Positions 49,625-61,247 of a stretch of 64,000 bases of DNA are shown here, piece after piece. The notes beneath the pieces were generated by a model. That model saw only the letters and a program-made list of their open reading frames with translations, was not told the DNA's origin and ran no database searches. How positions within the stretch are numbered: position 1 is the first letter of the stretch; each line of letters starts with the position of its first letter. The position numbers and the translations under genes are program-made. This DNA comes from Clarkia xantiana subsp. parviflora (lineage: Eukaryota > Streptophyta > Magnoliopsida > Myrtales > Onagraceae). The DNA is taken from positions 6,060,298 to 6,124,297 of the forward strand of contig JAPTYO010000011.1 of NCBI GenBank assembly GCA_036873135.1. Direction: 5' to 3'.

Positions 49625-51090
49625 CTAATGAAAGGTTTTATTCATAGACTATAAATTCGTAGTACTCAGGTTATACTCGTCAGAACTTATATCGATGGGA
49701 TCGGTATGCACCTCATTGCACAATCCATCGTTCTCTTGTAGCAATGGTATCAAGAAAGAAGCAAGGTTAACCAAGTCAGCAACCACCTACAACAAACATA
49801 AGTGGGGACAAGGGATATTAGCCAATGCAATAAAGAAAAAGAAACAAGACTTACGAGAGCATGATTGTGCAAAGGAAAGATCAGCATGGTTAGGATGATT
49901 GGACAATAAATCTCCTCACGAGTCTCTAAATCCAAAGTCGAAAATTCGTGAAATTAAGTATAAGGATCAGACTTGAGGGGAAAGAAGTCAAGTAACATGA
50001 AGATCAACCATGTAATAATGGTGTGGTGGTTCAACACCTCATCCATTAACCAGAGGTCAGGAGTTCAATCCCCGCCAGTAACTGTGAGAATGGAAAATTG
50101 TTCATGACCAGTAGGACCAGAAGGTCCAAACTCGCCTCGATAGAGAATTTTCTCAATTTCAGGACCAGAAGTTGGGAAGCCTCAGCCTATAAGAGAAAAC
50201 CAAAGAAGACCTATAAGGAGAAGAGGGGTCACAAAGACAATGTGGGCAGGATTAACTCCTATCCCAGAATAATGGCATCTACACTATAAATACCAGAAAA
50301 CAATATTGCTCCACTTCCTCTTTGTGTATCAATCGGCCAGCCACACTCAACATCGATTCATTCATTCTCGACCGATCGACTCATCCATTCCACGACCAAG
50401 AAATTAACAGAGAATACCGATTAATTTATTCTTTTAATTATTATTATTATTTTCTTAAAACATGACCTACACATGTCAATTTAACGGGATAATTGACATA
50501 AGTCGACAGAATATCAATTTACCATTTTTTGCAATCATGTTATACAAACATATTGTTCACAAAACTATTGTTTTTCAAAATATTGTACATATTAAAATAT
50601 ATTTGTCAATAAAATCAATTTTTTTTTTTACAAACACATGAAATCTTTTACATACTTCTTATAGTTCAAGGAAGCGAGAAGATCGACCGTAGCTTTGGAT
50701 TCTGCACCGTCGTAATTATTGCAGATAGTCTCTCGAGGAAATTAAACTACATGCAACGGTTCTACATTTGAATGCTTATGAGTTTTTTATTTATATTAAA
50801 AAAAAGAATTAGTCCTTAATTTTCATTTATTGACTAATTAATGCATGATATATCCTTATATCAATATATATATATGGATCGATTGATATCTGATAAAGAA
50901 GTGTAAACCCTTTGGACTCCTACTAATGACTAAAGATTGGCTCTGCTAGACTTCTTTGCAACGTCGTCGTCTTAAGGTAAAGTATAATTTTTTCAGTACA
51001 AGATTGTTTATGCTATTTTAAAGTTACTGTCAGATTCAATTGGTTCCATTTCTTGGTCCCTGAGACTTGGAATTTTTCTCCAGATAATTT
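49625..51090. other. Intergenic stretch with tRNA/SINE-like and LTR-like signals
   Basis: At about 50024-50080, GGTGTGGTGGTTCA and, about 37 bases on, GAGTTCAATCC resemble pol III A and B boxes (the B box fits GWTCRANNC), suggesting a tRNA-derived SINE head. No target duplication or tail was identified. At 50280-50300 CACTATAAATACC is followed by C-rich text, as in an LTR promoter. ORFs at 49695 and 50098 show no family features. Calls here are tentative. Confidence 0.35.
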
Positions 51091-51095
51091 TCGAA

Positions 51096-51569
51096 ATGGA
51101 CGGGTATTCGTCAGCAGGTGACGGTGACTGTGATTATTACTTGAGTGATACTGGATTGATCAGCTCGGATTTTGAAGAACTTAGTGATTGGTGTGTGAGA
51201 TCTGATCAAGAGAGTCATGACGATGATTGGTTTGATGATGATGATGATAATTATGGTGGTGGTGGTAGAGGTGGCGGCCGTGGTGTAATTGACGGTGCTT
51301 ATGTTTATGATAGCTATGATGATGATGATGATGATTATGATGGGTGTGATGATGCTGGTGATAGTTATGATGGATGTGATGATGATGGTGACATTTATGA
51401 TGGTTGTGATGGTGATCCATGGCTAGAAGAAGAAGGGGATGATGTTGATTATGATCATATTTTTGATGATGGTACATGGTTAGAAAATGAGGATGATGAT
51501 GGTGATGATATTGTGGATGATCCATGCTATGATAATGATCCATGGCCCGAAGAAGCGGATGATTATTGA
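51096..51569 (+). CDS. Hypothetical Asp-rich acidic protein
   Basis: A 157-residue open frame, not recognised. About a third of the residues are Asp, with runs DDDDD and a repeated YDGCDD/YDSYDDDD pattern, a Gly/Arg island (GGGGRGGGRG) and WLE/PWPEE motifs. The N-terminus MDGYSSAGDGDCDYYLSDTG is less repetitive. The coding strand is built of GAT repeats, so part of its length may be microsatellite expansion. No signal peptide or membrane segment. The opposite-strand His-rich frame over 51181-51543 is the complement of the same GAT repeats. A TATATATATAT motif lies 220 bases upstream. It could be a real disordered protein or a repeat-driven chance ORF. Confidence 0.4.
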   Translation: MDGYSSAGDGDCDYYLSDTGLISSDFEELSDWCVRSDQESHDDDWFDDDDDNYGGGGRGGGRGVIDGAYVYDSYDDDDDDYDGCDDAGDSYDGCDDDGDIYDGCDGDPWLEEEGDDVDYDHIFDDGTWLENEDDDGDDIVDDPCYDNDPWPEEADDY

Positions 51570-51574
51570 TGCCG

Positions 51575-52495
51575 ATGATGACTATGTTGGGATTATGGAC
51601 GTTGTTGTTGTTTTCTTACTAATAATAATAATAATAATAATTATGCATGTTTGTTACTAGGTAGGTGCATCTTTATGTACCTTATTATTGTGTTGGGATT
51701 ATGGACAAGTTTTCTTCTCTTACATTATGCATGTTTGTTACTAGCTCAGCAAGAACAATGCCATTCAGTTGATCGGTGATGGGTTTCTGTCAAGCAACAG
51801 AATTGATATTTTTAGTTACAGAGGATTGAAAGAAGCAAGCTGGATTTTTTATTTTTTTTAATATCGACAGTTTCACGCCAATTTTTGTAGAAAATATCGG
51901 TTCTTTATGGTCGATTTTTGCTAAGAAAAATAAAGTTACGTCGATTTTCTCTGATAAAATTGTCAATCATGTGTCAGTGTAAATCGATATAAATCTATAA
52001 ATTCCTCCGTGGTTGTTGCCTTTTCAATTAGAATCGTGTTGATATTTGATTTGACACATTAACCATGTTTTAAGTGTTATATTGAAAAGTATACACTAGA
52101 TTTAGATTGATTCTAGTTGAAATTGACAAAATTATATATCAATTTAACAGAATATTACTTACATCGATAGAAAATATCAAGTAAGACACCATCTGAAGAG
52201 AGACGGCAATGGCGGGCAGCGGCAGCAGTTAACATCGGTTGGTGGATGAATCACTTTGTAAGTTATGGTTCAACTTAATGATAAGGCCAAAATTATAATT
52301 GTTTATAAAGAAAGTGATCTACGGAAAGTAATTTATGGTCTACAAATAAAACCCCCTTAACTAATTCGTTATTTTTTTTCTTTTATACAATATTAATTTT
52401 GTCGGCTCAGATTTTTTCAATCGGGATAACTCTATAACATAACTCACAAGTTGACACATCAGCACAAAGTACCAGCTATAAAACTCGACACAAGT
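51575..52495. other. Intergenic stretch, no gene seen
   Basis: An AAT microsatellite at about 51620-51640 and a duplicated GTTGGGATTATGGAC (51586 and 51693) follow the acidic ORF. The remainder is AT-rich without supported features. Confidence 0.45.
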
Positions 52496-52762
52496 GTGAT
52501 GATTTGGATAAGTTGAGTAATTTTCTCTGGGGTTCAACGGAGGAAAAAAAGAAAGATCCATTTGCTGAATTGAGATACCGTCACTATCCCAAAAGATATG
52601 TGTGGCCTTGGTATCCAAAGAGACAAGGAAAAGAACAAAGTTGTTCTTACCAATTTTGTTTGGAAAGCTACACACACAAAAGCTCCTTGGGTGGATGTTG
52701 TCTACCATAAATATTTCAACCCAAATAGAGCTATCCCAAAAATTGGCTCTTGTACATGGAGG

Positions 52763-54785
52763 TAGGGCTGGGCATAAAACGTCTGATTCGACCGAAAAAG
52801 TGCCCCTAGCCTTTTACCGACTGAGTTTTTCGGCTTTTTCTCGCTATAAGCAAGCGGTCGGAACGAAATTAAAAACACCCATTGGTACCTGACGCCCTAT
52901 GCACGGTCGGAGATTCCCTTTCGCTTTGCCGACCGATTTTATTACAAAACGAATTCCTCACCGATTTGATGTTCGTCGTTTTTGTTGAATTGTCTTGCAG
53001 ACATATGCCACTCATTTGTAAGCATAGTACAAGTAATTGAAGGTTAACTACTTTTGTAAATCAAAGTCTCGGCATAACCCAAGGCTGAGTACCAAACTGT
53101 TTGGAGGCCAAATAGGTATCCTATTCCCCCCGTTCTGCACGTTCATTTCAGATGACTTCAACAGTCAATTGGTAAGTTCCTCATGAAATTATAATTATAA
53201 AATTATAGATCGTGGGAACGACGTCTGTTGGATATACGCCCAAGCTATTATAAATTGGACCCCAATAAATGGGTCATAACCGAATATAATTTGAAACTTG
53301 AAAAACGGACACCCGAGGCCTAAATACTTAGGCCCAAAAACACCTCGAGTGACGAAAGACACTCGGAAAGACCCCGAGTGGCAAAAACCACTCGAGGGTA
53401 TTCGAGCGGTGTCCACACTTGGTTACCAAGTGTCGACACCACACTTTGTAAATACCAAGCGTGGGGCGCTCGGGTTACCCGAGCGTGGGCCGAACGGAAC
53501 CGAACCAATACGAACCGGTTCTGACTGAACCGGTTCTTAAATGGTTCGGTTCAGATAATGAATATACGGAGCGGTTTTTGACTGGTTCAAAACAGGTTCT
53601 GAACCGGTTTTTCATAACCACTTTTGTTACATAAAGCCTAAATTGTTAGATAGTAATACACGATTGCTTCCTTTTTTTGGGATAGAATAAAGATCTATAA
53701 ACGAGGAGAGTATCTGACAAGCTCGACTAAGTTTACTCGGGTTCAAACTTGACCTAGCCTTAATTTTTTAAGCTCGAGCTTGACTCGGTGCCATACTTGA
53801 CGTGTTCGAGTTCGACTCGGCTCGATAAGGTTGGAAAATTCAATTAAATTATAAATGGTGCACCTTAGCTTGCACTCGAACTCGACTCGATAAGGATTTT
53901 GGCTCGAACTCTTCTTGGACTCAATATATACATATATAATATTATTACGTAAAGCTCGAAAAACTTAAACTCGAACTCGACTCGAATAGGCAAAACAAAA
54001 AAGCTTGATTAGGCTCGCGAGCCTCTCGAGTCGAGTACCAGTGAACTCGAACTCGACTTGGTATCTAAAAAAAGCTCGACTCGACTCAAAATTTAGCGAG
54101 TCGAATTTGATATCGACCGTGGCGATCTCGAGTAGCTTGACTCGTTTACACCCATATGGTAGATTCTTCACTATTTGGGTTTGGTTCATATTGGATATAT
54201 AGGTGGTCGTATCGTGTTTGTTTACTTATATATAGTTATTATATATTATGTTAGCCCAAATCAATTCTACAATCAATTGAGTTCAGTTTTGAACTCGAAA
54301 CTTAACTCATAAATAAATTTATATTTTAATGAAGATGATAGATTAACTCGCTTAATATACAAACAATTTGTATTTTTTTCAACCAGAGATTTACTGCACT
54401 TTTGAAGTTTGAGCTACACCTCTTGACGTCGTTTAAAGTATCGAGATTTATGTTTTAAATATTTCGGCTTTTTTTATATTATTAGATTGTTTGTAATTTA
54501 TACTTTGATACTCTCTACTCTGAAGCGATCAACTGTCTTTATAGTTTGTATTTTGCAAATTTGCGGATTGCTTATGGATTATCAACTTGGGTGTGTATTT
54601 TGAATTTTAGTAAAAAAAAAAAGTTCAAAATCAGTTCGAATCGGTTCAGAACCGGTTTTGCTATGGTTCGGTTCTAGAACCTAAAATCCGGTTCGGTTCT
54701 TACATGGTACAGGAAACCAACTGAACCTAAAATCCGGTTCGGTTCTGAACCGGTTCGGCCTAGAACCAAACCATGCCCAGCCCTA
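52763..54785. mobile_element. hAT-like non-autonomous element (2.0 kb) inside the LINE
   Basis: The terminal repeats are TAGGGCTGGGCA and its exact reverse TGCCCAGCCCTA. The 8-bp flanks CATGGAGG (52755-52762) and CTTGGAGG (54786-54793) match at 7 of 8. It contains AACCGGTT-rich arrays, a stretch of CTCGACTCGA repeats ending GTTTACACCCATA (about 53690-54156) that may be a second, nested hAT, and an LTR fragment at 53226. No transposase. Its right part is the second copy of the block split by the Gypsy element at 5246. Confidence 0.82.
53226..53500 (+). mobile_element. LTR fragment, Gypsy Tat-like, nested in the hAT element
   Basis: It starts TGTTGGATATACGCCCAA, almost the same as the start TGATGGATATACGCCCAA of the Gypsy LTRs at 5246 and 13485. 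It then diverges but keeps the character of that U3, with short palindromic ACTCGAGT/ACTCGGGG units. The end is not defined. Confidence 0.5.
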
Positions 54786-55448
54786 CTTGGAGGGCTCTTA
54801 AAGATGGTCAGGAAGCCCTGTCTACGGGACTAGGTTAGACCATTGGTAATAGTTTAAACGTGTTTATTTGGCAAGATCCTTGGGTTGGGCTCTCCTCTCT
54901 TCGACCATTGATTCAAGGTCCTTTATCCTATCAGGAAGAAAATAGGTTGGTCGGTGATATTATTGATGAAATGGTTTTTGGTTTTTTGATAATCTCTCTT
55001 TCGTTTTACAAGATGAGGTGTTGCATAAAATCATACACATACCCACTAGCGTGGGTGGTGTGGTGGGGGATAAGTTAACTTGGAAACTCTCTCCTAATGA
55101 AAAACCATTAGTAAAATCTATTTACTCTGTTATCTGCAAGTCCTTTAATAATTTGTAGACTGATGATCATGGTTCTCAATGGAGTTGGGTTTGGTAAACT
55201 AATACCCTCCAAAAAATCCAAACTTTTGTCTGGCTTGCAACCCATGACAAAAAAAATTCGGCTAGCCTACTTTGGCATAGGGGGTGCAACATTGATCCAT
55301 GGTGCCCCCAATGCTCTGTGACTATTGAAGAAACTCTACACATTCTTCGAGATTGTCCCAAAGCAAATACCATTTGGAGATATTTGGGGGTCCCTATCCC
55401 CGATTCAGACTTCTTTTGCAATACGTTATCTAACTAGTTGCTTTTAAT

Positions 55449-56132
55449 TTGAATAGCAGATCCACACTATCACACAGTTCAGGCATTGATTGGAGTACAT
55501 TATTCACATTCTCACTTTGGACAATTTGGAAAGAGAGGAACTTGTGGCTCTTTAATAAGTGTTCTATTTCTACTGATATGCCTATCTTTATTTTGTCTCA
55601 GGCTAGAGAGTTTTCTAGGGTTGTTACAAAGGAAAATAGTAGGATTCCTAAACAGATTACAATGATTGCTTGGAAAGCTCCGGACCCGGGATGGTTTAAA
55701 CTAAACTCATATGATTTTGTTAGGGGTAATCCCGGACCTGCCGGGGCAGGAGGCGTGATTAGGGATCAATGGGGTGATTGGACAAGTAGTTATTCTATAA
55801 AACTTGGAACGACTCATAGTCTACTAGCCGAACTTTGGGCCCTTAGAGATGGTCTCCTTCTGGCCAGGCGCTTGAACATTGAGTCACTTCATGTAGAAAC
55901 TGATGCATTGAAAGCTCATAGAATGGTGAGTGATGAGAATTATGAGAATTTACTTTTGAATCCCATTATTGTTGATTGCAGGAAGTTGTTAATCACATTT
56001 AGAAGATACAAGTTTCGACATGTCTTTCGTGAAGCAAATGGTGTAGCAGATAGTTTGGCAAAGAAGGCGATCAGGAAGCAGCTTTCGATGTCCATCTATG
56101 TCCTCCAAGCCACATTCTTTGGTCGTTGTTAA
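55449..56132 (+). pseudogene. LINE RNase H domain (C-terminal part of ORF2)
   Basis: A 227-residue open frame. It starts with the usual linker (LFTFSLWTIWKERNLWLFNK) and then an RNase H of the plant LINE 'RVT_3' type: GWFKLNSYDFVRGNPGPAGA, GGVIRDQWGDW, LLAELWALRDGLLLARRL, HVETDALKAHRMV, FREANGVADSLAKKA. The first catalytic Asp position reads NSYDFV where NVDGA-like text is usual, so activity is doubtful. The Glu (AELWAL), Asp (VETDAL) and Asp (VADSLA) are present. Confidence 0.8.
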
Positions 56133-56482
56133 AAGATACTATAAGTGTTGCAGAACCTAGAACTATCTCAGCCAGATACTAACTCCGATCTTTTATTATT
56201 GTTTTTTTATTCAATGTAACTCTCTATTTTACCAAAAAAATATCCTTTATTCTTTGACTTTTTTTTCTCACTCTATTTGTAAAATTAATAACATCCCAAA
56301 TTCAATTAACTCAACAAATTATTAAACCCGGATTTGGCAAAAAAAAAATTTATTGAACTTAAATCAATGAATTGTGCACCATTCATCTACAACAATTAAT
56401 TAAGTAAATAATTCCTTTCTTTCCTATATATTTATCAACCTGTTCAGGAAGAAAGCTTTAACCGCAGATCATCTCCTTTCCC

Positions 56483-56661
56483 GATAAATTCTTCCATAGC
56501 ACCCTTCCAACAGGTGGACAATATGTAGTGGCCCATTGTCCAATAAAGTGGTGACATGTGGTAGAAAGAGGGTAACACTTTGACACATGTTATTATTTTA
56601 CTGGCTAGAGGACCACCACATATTGTCCACCTGTCGGAACGGTGGTACTGAAGAATTTCTC
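56483..56661. mobile_element. Small foldback MITE (179 bp)
   Basis: The arms CAGGTGGACAATATGT and ACATATTGTCCACCTGT lie inverted within ends GATAAATTCTTC and GAAGAATTTCTC. The 9-bp flanks TCCTTTCCC and TCATTTCCC match at 8 of 9. Confidence 0.72.
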
Positions 56662-56745
56662 TCATTTCCCTGTCACTCCGTCTTTCCGCGTCGCCATCTC
56701 AGCAGCTTGACTCGACGAGCCTTGTCTCATGAAGCATCTATATTA

Positions 56746-56935
56746 GGAGAAATTCTTACCTACCTCAGTCCCAATAGCTGGCATCCAGCTGTTGGCACGC
56801 AACCAATGGGACACTGACATGTGTCACTTTGTCTGCACATTTGTCAAATGAATTGTCATTTGTCAGTGTCCTATTGGTCAGCGTGCCAACAGCTGGATGC
56901 CAGCTGTTGGGACTGATGTAGGTAATAATTTCTCC
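56746..56935. mobile_element. Small foldback MITE (190 bp)
   Basis: Near-perfect terminal repeats of about 75 bp start GGAGAAATTCTTACCTAC and, in reverse, GGAGAAATTATTACCTAC. TATATTA is repeated on both sides (56739-56745 and 56936-56942). The family is not assigned; a 7-bp duplication is atypical and one flanking base may have mutated. Confidence 0.8.
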
Positions 56936-56942
56936 TATATTA

Positions 56943-57828
56943 GTCAGAAATGATGTTGAGATGCAACATTCATTGTACATGACGGACTCAACGAACACTT
57001 ACCCAAATTTTGATGTGTTATATGTTCTATTAAAGCCCAGTGTTTGATATTCTGCCTCTAAGATTAGGTGCCCTAGGTTTTCTGAATTTTCAATTAATGG
57101 GTTTCTTTTGCGCGATCTACTAGCGTCACTGTGGTGGTCGGAGTTTTCGTTGCTGCTTGATGGTGATATAACGAAAAATCTGGTGAAAACGAATTATTAA
57201 TTATTAAATTACAAAGTTGAAATTGTGTTTTTCAAGTTTAGTGGTGTTTGAAAGGTGGTCTACTAGGTTTAATGGTGTTTGAAACAATATTTTTTTTCAA
57301 CATTGTGGTGTTTGAAATGGGTTTCTCTATATTTTTATTTAAATTTTGGCTTAACCCGAGCCCGTTCCAAAAGCCCGAATCGGGCGTGATTTTTTTTACT
57401 TGTACTCGGGCTCGGGGTAATGGACTTTAAGCTCGAAAATTTCATGATCGGGTCTTTTTTCTGAAAAAGCCCGCTAGTCCCGAGTTCAGCCCTATTACAT
57501 ATGAAATATGTGCAAAATTATTTAAAAAAAAAAAAAAAAGTATATTACAGTTGAGACTGATGAGCTTAATGATGAAAATATATATACTAATTATGTAGGT
57601 GAGAGATTAATTATGTAACTTCAAGCTTACATGTTAATCTTGTTGGTCAATAGAAGGCGTCATATCCAATTAAAACTCATTAATTAGAAAACTAAACAAT
57701 AAAAGTTGCTATTAATATGTGTAAAGATATAAAAAAAGTCTCATTATGCTCAGAAGTTAATAAAAATACAATACATAACAATTATGTTATGTAATCAATA
57801 ACAAAAAGCTATTTCGTTTTCCACATAC
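56943..57828. other. Intergenic stretch with hAT-end fragment
   Basis: At about 57360-57495 text such as CCCGAGTTCAGCCCTA looks like the right end of another hAT-type element, without a left end. GTGGTGTTTGAAA recurs three times near 57240-57320. No gene is seen. Confidence 0.4.
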
Positions 57829-57831
57829 TTA

Positions 57832-58181
57832 GAGCACTTTCAATGGGCAAATTGCTAAAACATTTGCTTAGGTGGAGGTGAGATGTTAAGACAAATATTG
57901 TCCATCCCACTAATTGTCCATGTACTTTCTTATTCTCCTGCATCTAACTTGTCCATGGACATTTTGTACATATTCATATTTTGTTATAGCTTTTTAATCT
58001 CTCTCCATATAATATCTAATATTATATTATATAATAATCAAAATTGAGACAAAAATTGTCTTTGCCATTGTAAGAGGTAAAGACATTTCAAATTAAATTA
58101 ATATTTTTTTGACAATTGATGATTTGGAGGTAAGGTGGCTCAAAATGGCAACCAAAATGGCTTTGCCCATTGGAAGTGCTC
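57832..58181. mobile_element. PIF/Harbinger-like MITE (350 bp)
   Basis: The ends GAGCACTTTCAATGGGCAAA and, in reverse, GAGCACTTCCAATGGGCAAA are flanked by TTA on both sides (57829-57831 and 58182-58184). The 3-bp TTA duplication and the ends fit Tourist/Harbinger-type MITEs. Confidence 0.8.
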
Positions 58182-58589
58182 TTAAGCTCTATTTTTATTT
58201 CCAAACTTAGGAGTTAGAGTGTTTTAGAAGTAATGATTGAACCTGCTAATCTATCATTGGAAAAACTGTCGAATGTGCTTACAATATAATTACCATTGAG
58301 CTTTAAGTAATTACAGAATTGCTCTTGTGAGTGCTTTCGGCAGATATTTCACTGAAAAATCGTGCTTGTGTAGCAGCACTCTTAATTTATTTATAATATA
58401 TAGTATTTCAACACAGCTTGAGAGATTGCCAGCAGCAAATGCTACAATTTTAAATCTCCTGGTATGACAAATTATGATGAAAAATAACTCACGCCCGAAG
58501 CATGTGATAATGATTCCAAAGAAATTTTTAGAAGAAGAATGGAGCATGGAAAGAAAAGAAATATAAATATGGTCTTATTATGGACATTT

Positions 58590-60470
58590 CCCAAAAAGAA
58601 GTAAATACATAACTAAATATGAAACCCCGAAAGTGGTTCAGGTACCTGAAAGAATTGCAAAGAAGAAATCTCAATGAGTTATGTCATTAATGGGGAGTGA
58701 TGGAACCGTGAAATATAAAGTTGTCGACAACGGTTTTGAATATTATTCACGAGTGAAATTATAAAACAATACGAGAATCTTGAGCTCAATACGTCAAAAA
58801 ATCATTATGATTGACCAAATTTTGAAAAGAGGCAAGTATCAACATGAAAAATGCAGATGGAAGCCAGTGGATACAAATTATTTCATGCATAATAAAATTG
58901 TGTCGTAAGATATATACGCACAGCCTGTGGTACAAATTGTATGTGTAGAATCCTGACAATATATGGATCATTTAGTGGAGCAATTACCTTCAAATATATT
59001 ATTACGTTGACAGTACATAAAAAGTTTTAAATGTGTCTCACATATGACTTATTTATAGCCCAAATTAGGTGGCTAATTTTTATAGTGAAATCCACGTAAA
59101 AATCCTAGAAGGATTTAAAATGCTAGCATTAAAAAGAATGTTGGATAATTACAATATTGTACCGTTTAAAATAATACATGTTGTTTATGGTATATTTATA
59201 CCCACTATATAACACATTTGAGCTAAGTTGTAACAAATGCTAATGTAAGTATACGAATAAAGTAAGTTGATATTTTGATAAGTTGAATTGATCACACTAT
59301 AGTCGAAAAGGGCATCGCGTAAGGGGGAGAATTTAAAGATATTGAAACTCATGAAGAGTTTCTAAATACAATCAATTTATTAATGATGTTAAATTTCAGA
59401 CAAAAGACATTGAAAAGACAAAAGTTTGGCTCGGCCTGAAGATCGAGTACTTAAGAGATTGATAAGATTCTTGTCCTATAATAAAAATGTCATAAAACTA
59501 TTTTACTTGGTTAAAACACATATATTGTGTTTACTAATGTTTATAAGATCGATAGATGTGAATATATATATATATTTTCCGTCCTTGTGAGATTAATGAA
59601 AAACATAAGGGTCCAGGAGTACCTTACGCAGTGCTACATGGGCACTAATGTATCTTGCTAATTACAAGGGACATGATATATTATTGGTTATAAGCAAGAT
59701 TTAGTTCTTCATTAATATTGTAAAATTTGAGCAATGTTAATAAAATATTGTGATATCTTCGAGGGATGAATAACACGAACTTGTTATCATAACGAGACAA
59801 TACATGAATTTATTAACTATATGTAGGTGAAGTTGTGTAATTTGATTATGAGGATAGTGCAGCATGTGTCGCTTAGATGGAAGAATACTACATTAAATGA
59901 GACAAGACAAAACATATTTTTACAAGTTATTCTTCATCCACGATGCTGAGAAGAAGACAATATAACATCCAACAAGTCTATGCGGATTTATTCCCGAAAG
60001 TTTACTGACTACGAAATTTGAAGATTGGTGAACAATATTGAATTGCGTCGACTTAATGAAATTACGTGAAATCAACACCAGGGGGAATCTTTACCACTAC
60101 ACTCTTTTTTCCTTAACCAATGTTTTATCCCACTTGGTTTTTCTAGTAAAGTTTTTAACGATGTAGCTAACAAAAGAGATTCGTAATTGTGTACTTTTTT
60201 TCTTACTAGATTATTATCCCACTAAGTTTTTTCTAGTAAGATTTTAACGAGGCACAATTCCCTTATGAACACATCCAATAAAAGTGTTATGAATATAAAT
60301 TTATACATGTTCACTATAATGTGTATATATAATATTTCATATATATACTTTCCTTATATTAATTTTATAATGTGTATATATAATATTTCATATATATACT
60401 TTCCTTATATTAATTTTATTTATTCTCCAAAGTCTATATAACTCTTATATAACGTATCTCCGTTATATTG
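58590..60470 (+). mobile_element. Degenerate Copia relic of the same family as 28780-34739
   Basis: Segments align by eye with the intact copy: GTTCAGGTACCTGAAAGA with 32592 onward; CGTCCTTGTGAGATTAATGA (59581) with 33582 onward; the RNase H tail at 59845 onward; the post-pol text with TTTTTCTAGTAAAG; and an LTR start TGTTATGAATATAAATT near 60286. Many deletions and stops occur, so it is much older than the intact copy. A 50-base stretch (ATAATGTGTATATATAATAT) is duplicated at 60318 and 60368. Confidence 0.72.
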
Positions 60471-60474
60471 ACAG

Positions 60475-61247
60475 TCCAGATTCACAACAATACGCATGAA
60501 TTGTTTGTTTTAGTGGTTCGGCCAAAAACTGGGTCTCAAGAAGCTAGATCCACTTCCAAATTCCAATGTCAATGTGCTCTAAAATTCGAGTAGAAATGCA
60601 TTCAATTCTAAACTAGTTGGACCCTTTAAAAATTTAGAAAAAACAAAATTGCTTCCAAACTCCAAAGTGATAATTTACTTACCCTTAAAAATAAATTTCC
60701 TTGAGAATTCCAACGTAAATTCGTAATTAAATTTACGAAGGCACTTTCGTTTCCCAAGTGAAAGAAAAAACACTACAAAAAAAAATCCAACTGAGAAACA
60801 TCGGTGTCAGAAATCGGAACAAAACATGGGAGTAGCCCAATGAATAAGGAATTCTTCTTCCCCATACCACCTTAAGTATTCACCACCAAACAAACATGGT
60901 GTTAAAGTTTCTGTAAACTCAGCTCTCTTCTTTCAGGTTTCAGTAATCTAGCTAAAAAAGACTAACTAAATTGCAGCATAAACTAGACTATAAATTAATG
61001 ATGTACTTTTTCATCGCATTATTGTATATACCTTTCCCGATCCCAATTCCAGAAAATAATCTATACGATCAAAAAGCGCGATTTGGTTCGCACCTGCATT
61101 CGATTTCAAACATGTAGTCAGTTTCTGCAGTGTCAATGTTATCATTGTAAGAAAAGCTAACTTATAGTAAGACGATCGTATCTTGAAAAACCTTCACTAT
61201 GACCATCATGAACAAATAATTGGATGAAAGCAACGAATCTTACCGGC
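60475..61247. other. Downstream flank of the ARIADNE gene
   Basis: This contains the probable 3' UTR of the ARI gene next to 61248. A GTAAG motif just after the stop may be a UTR intron donor. CACTACAAAAAAAA at 60771 resembles a CACTA end, with no partner seen. Confidence 0.4.

Larger units (their letters stand above)
52500..56240 (+). mobile_element. 5'-truncated L1-type LINE remnant, interrupted by a hAT element
   Basis: Before the hAT insertion the text encodes the end of a LINE RT region (DLDKLSNFLWGSTEEKKK, then frames matching DMCGLGIQRDKEKNK and NFVWKATHTKAPWVDVVYHK). After it, the frame resumes at ALKDGQEALSTGLG, FIWQDPWVGLSSLRPLIQGP and KLTWKLSPNEKP-like text, then a zinc-binding part (TFVWLATHDKKNSASLLWHR, CPQCSVTIEETLHILRDCP) and RNase H. 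Stops and shifts occur throughout (for example TAA near 55196). The 3' end is probably the short A-run near 56230. No LTRs. Confidence 0.8.

Noticed and set aside
51181..51543. His-rich minus-strand ORF of 120 codons
   Set aside because: It is the complement of GAT repeats (ATC/CAT), so it is produced by the repeat itself.
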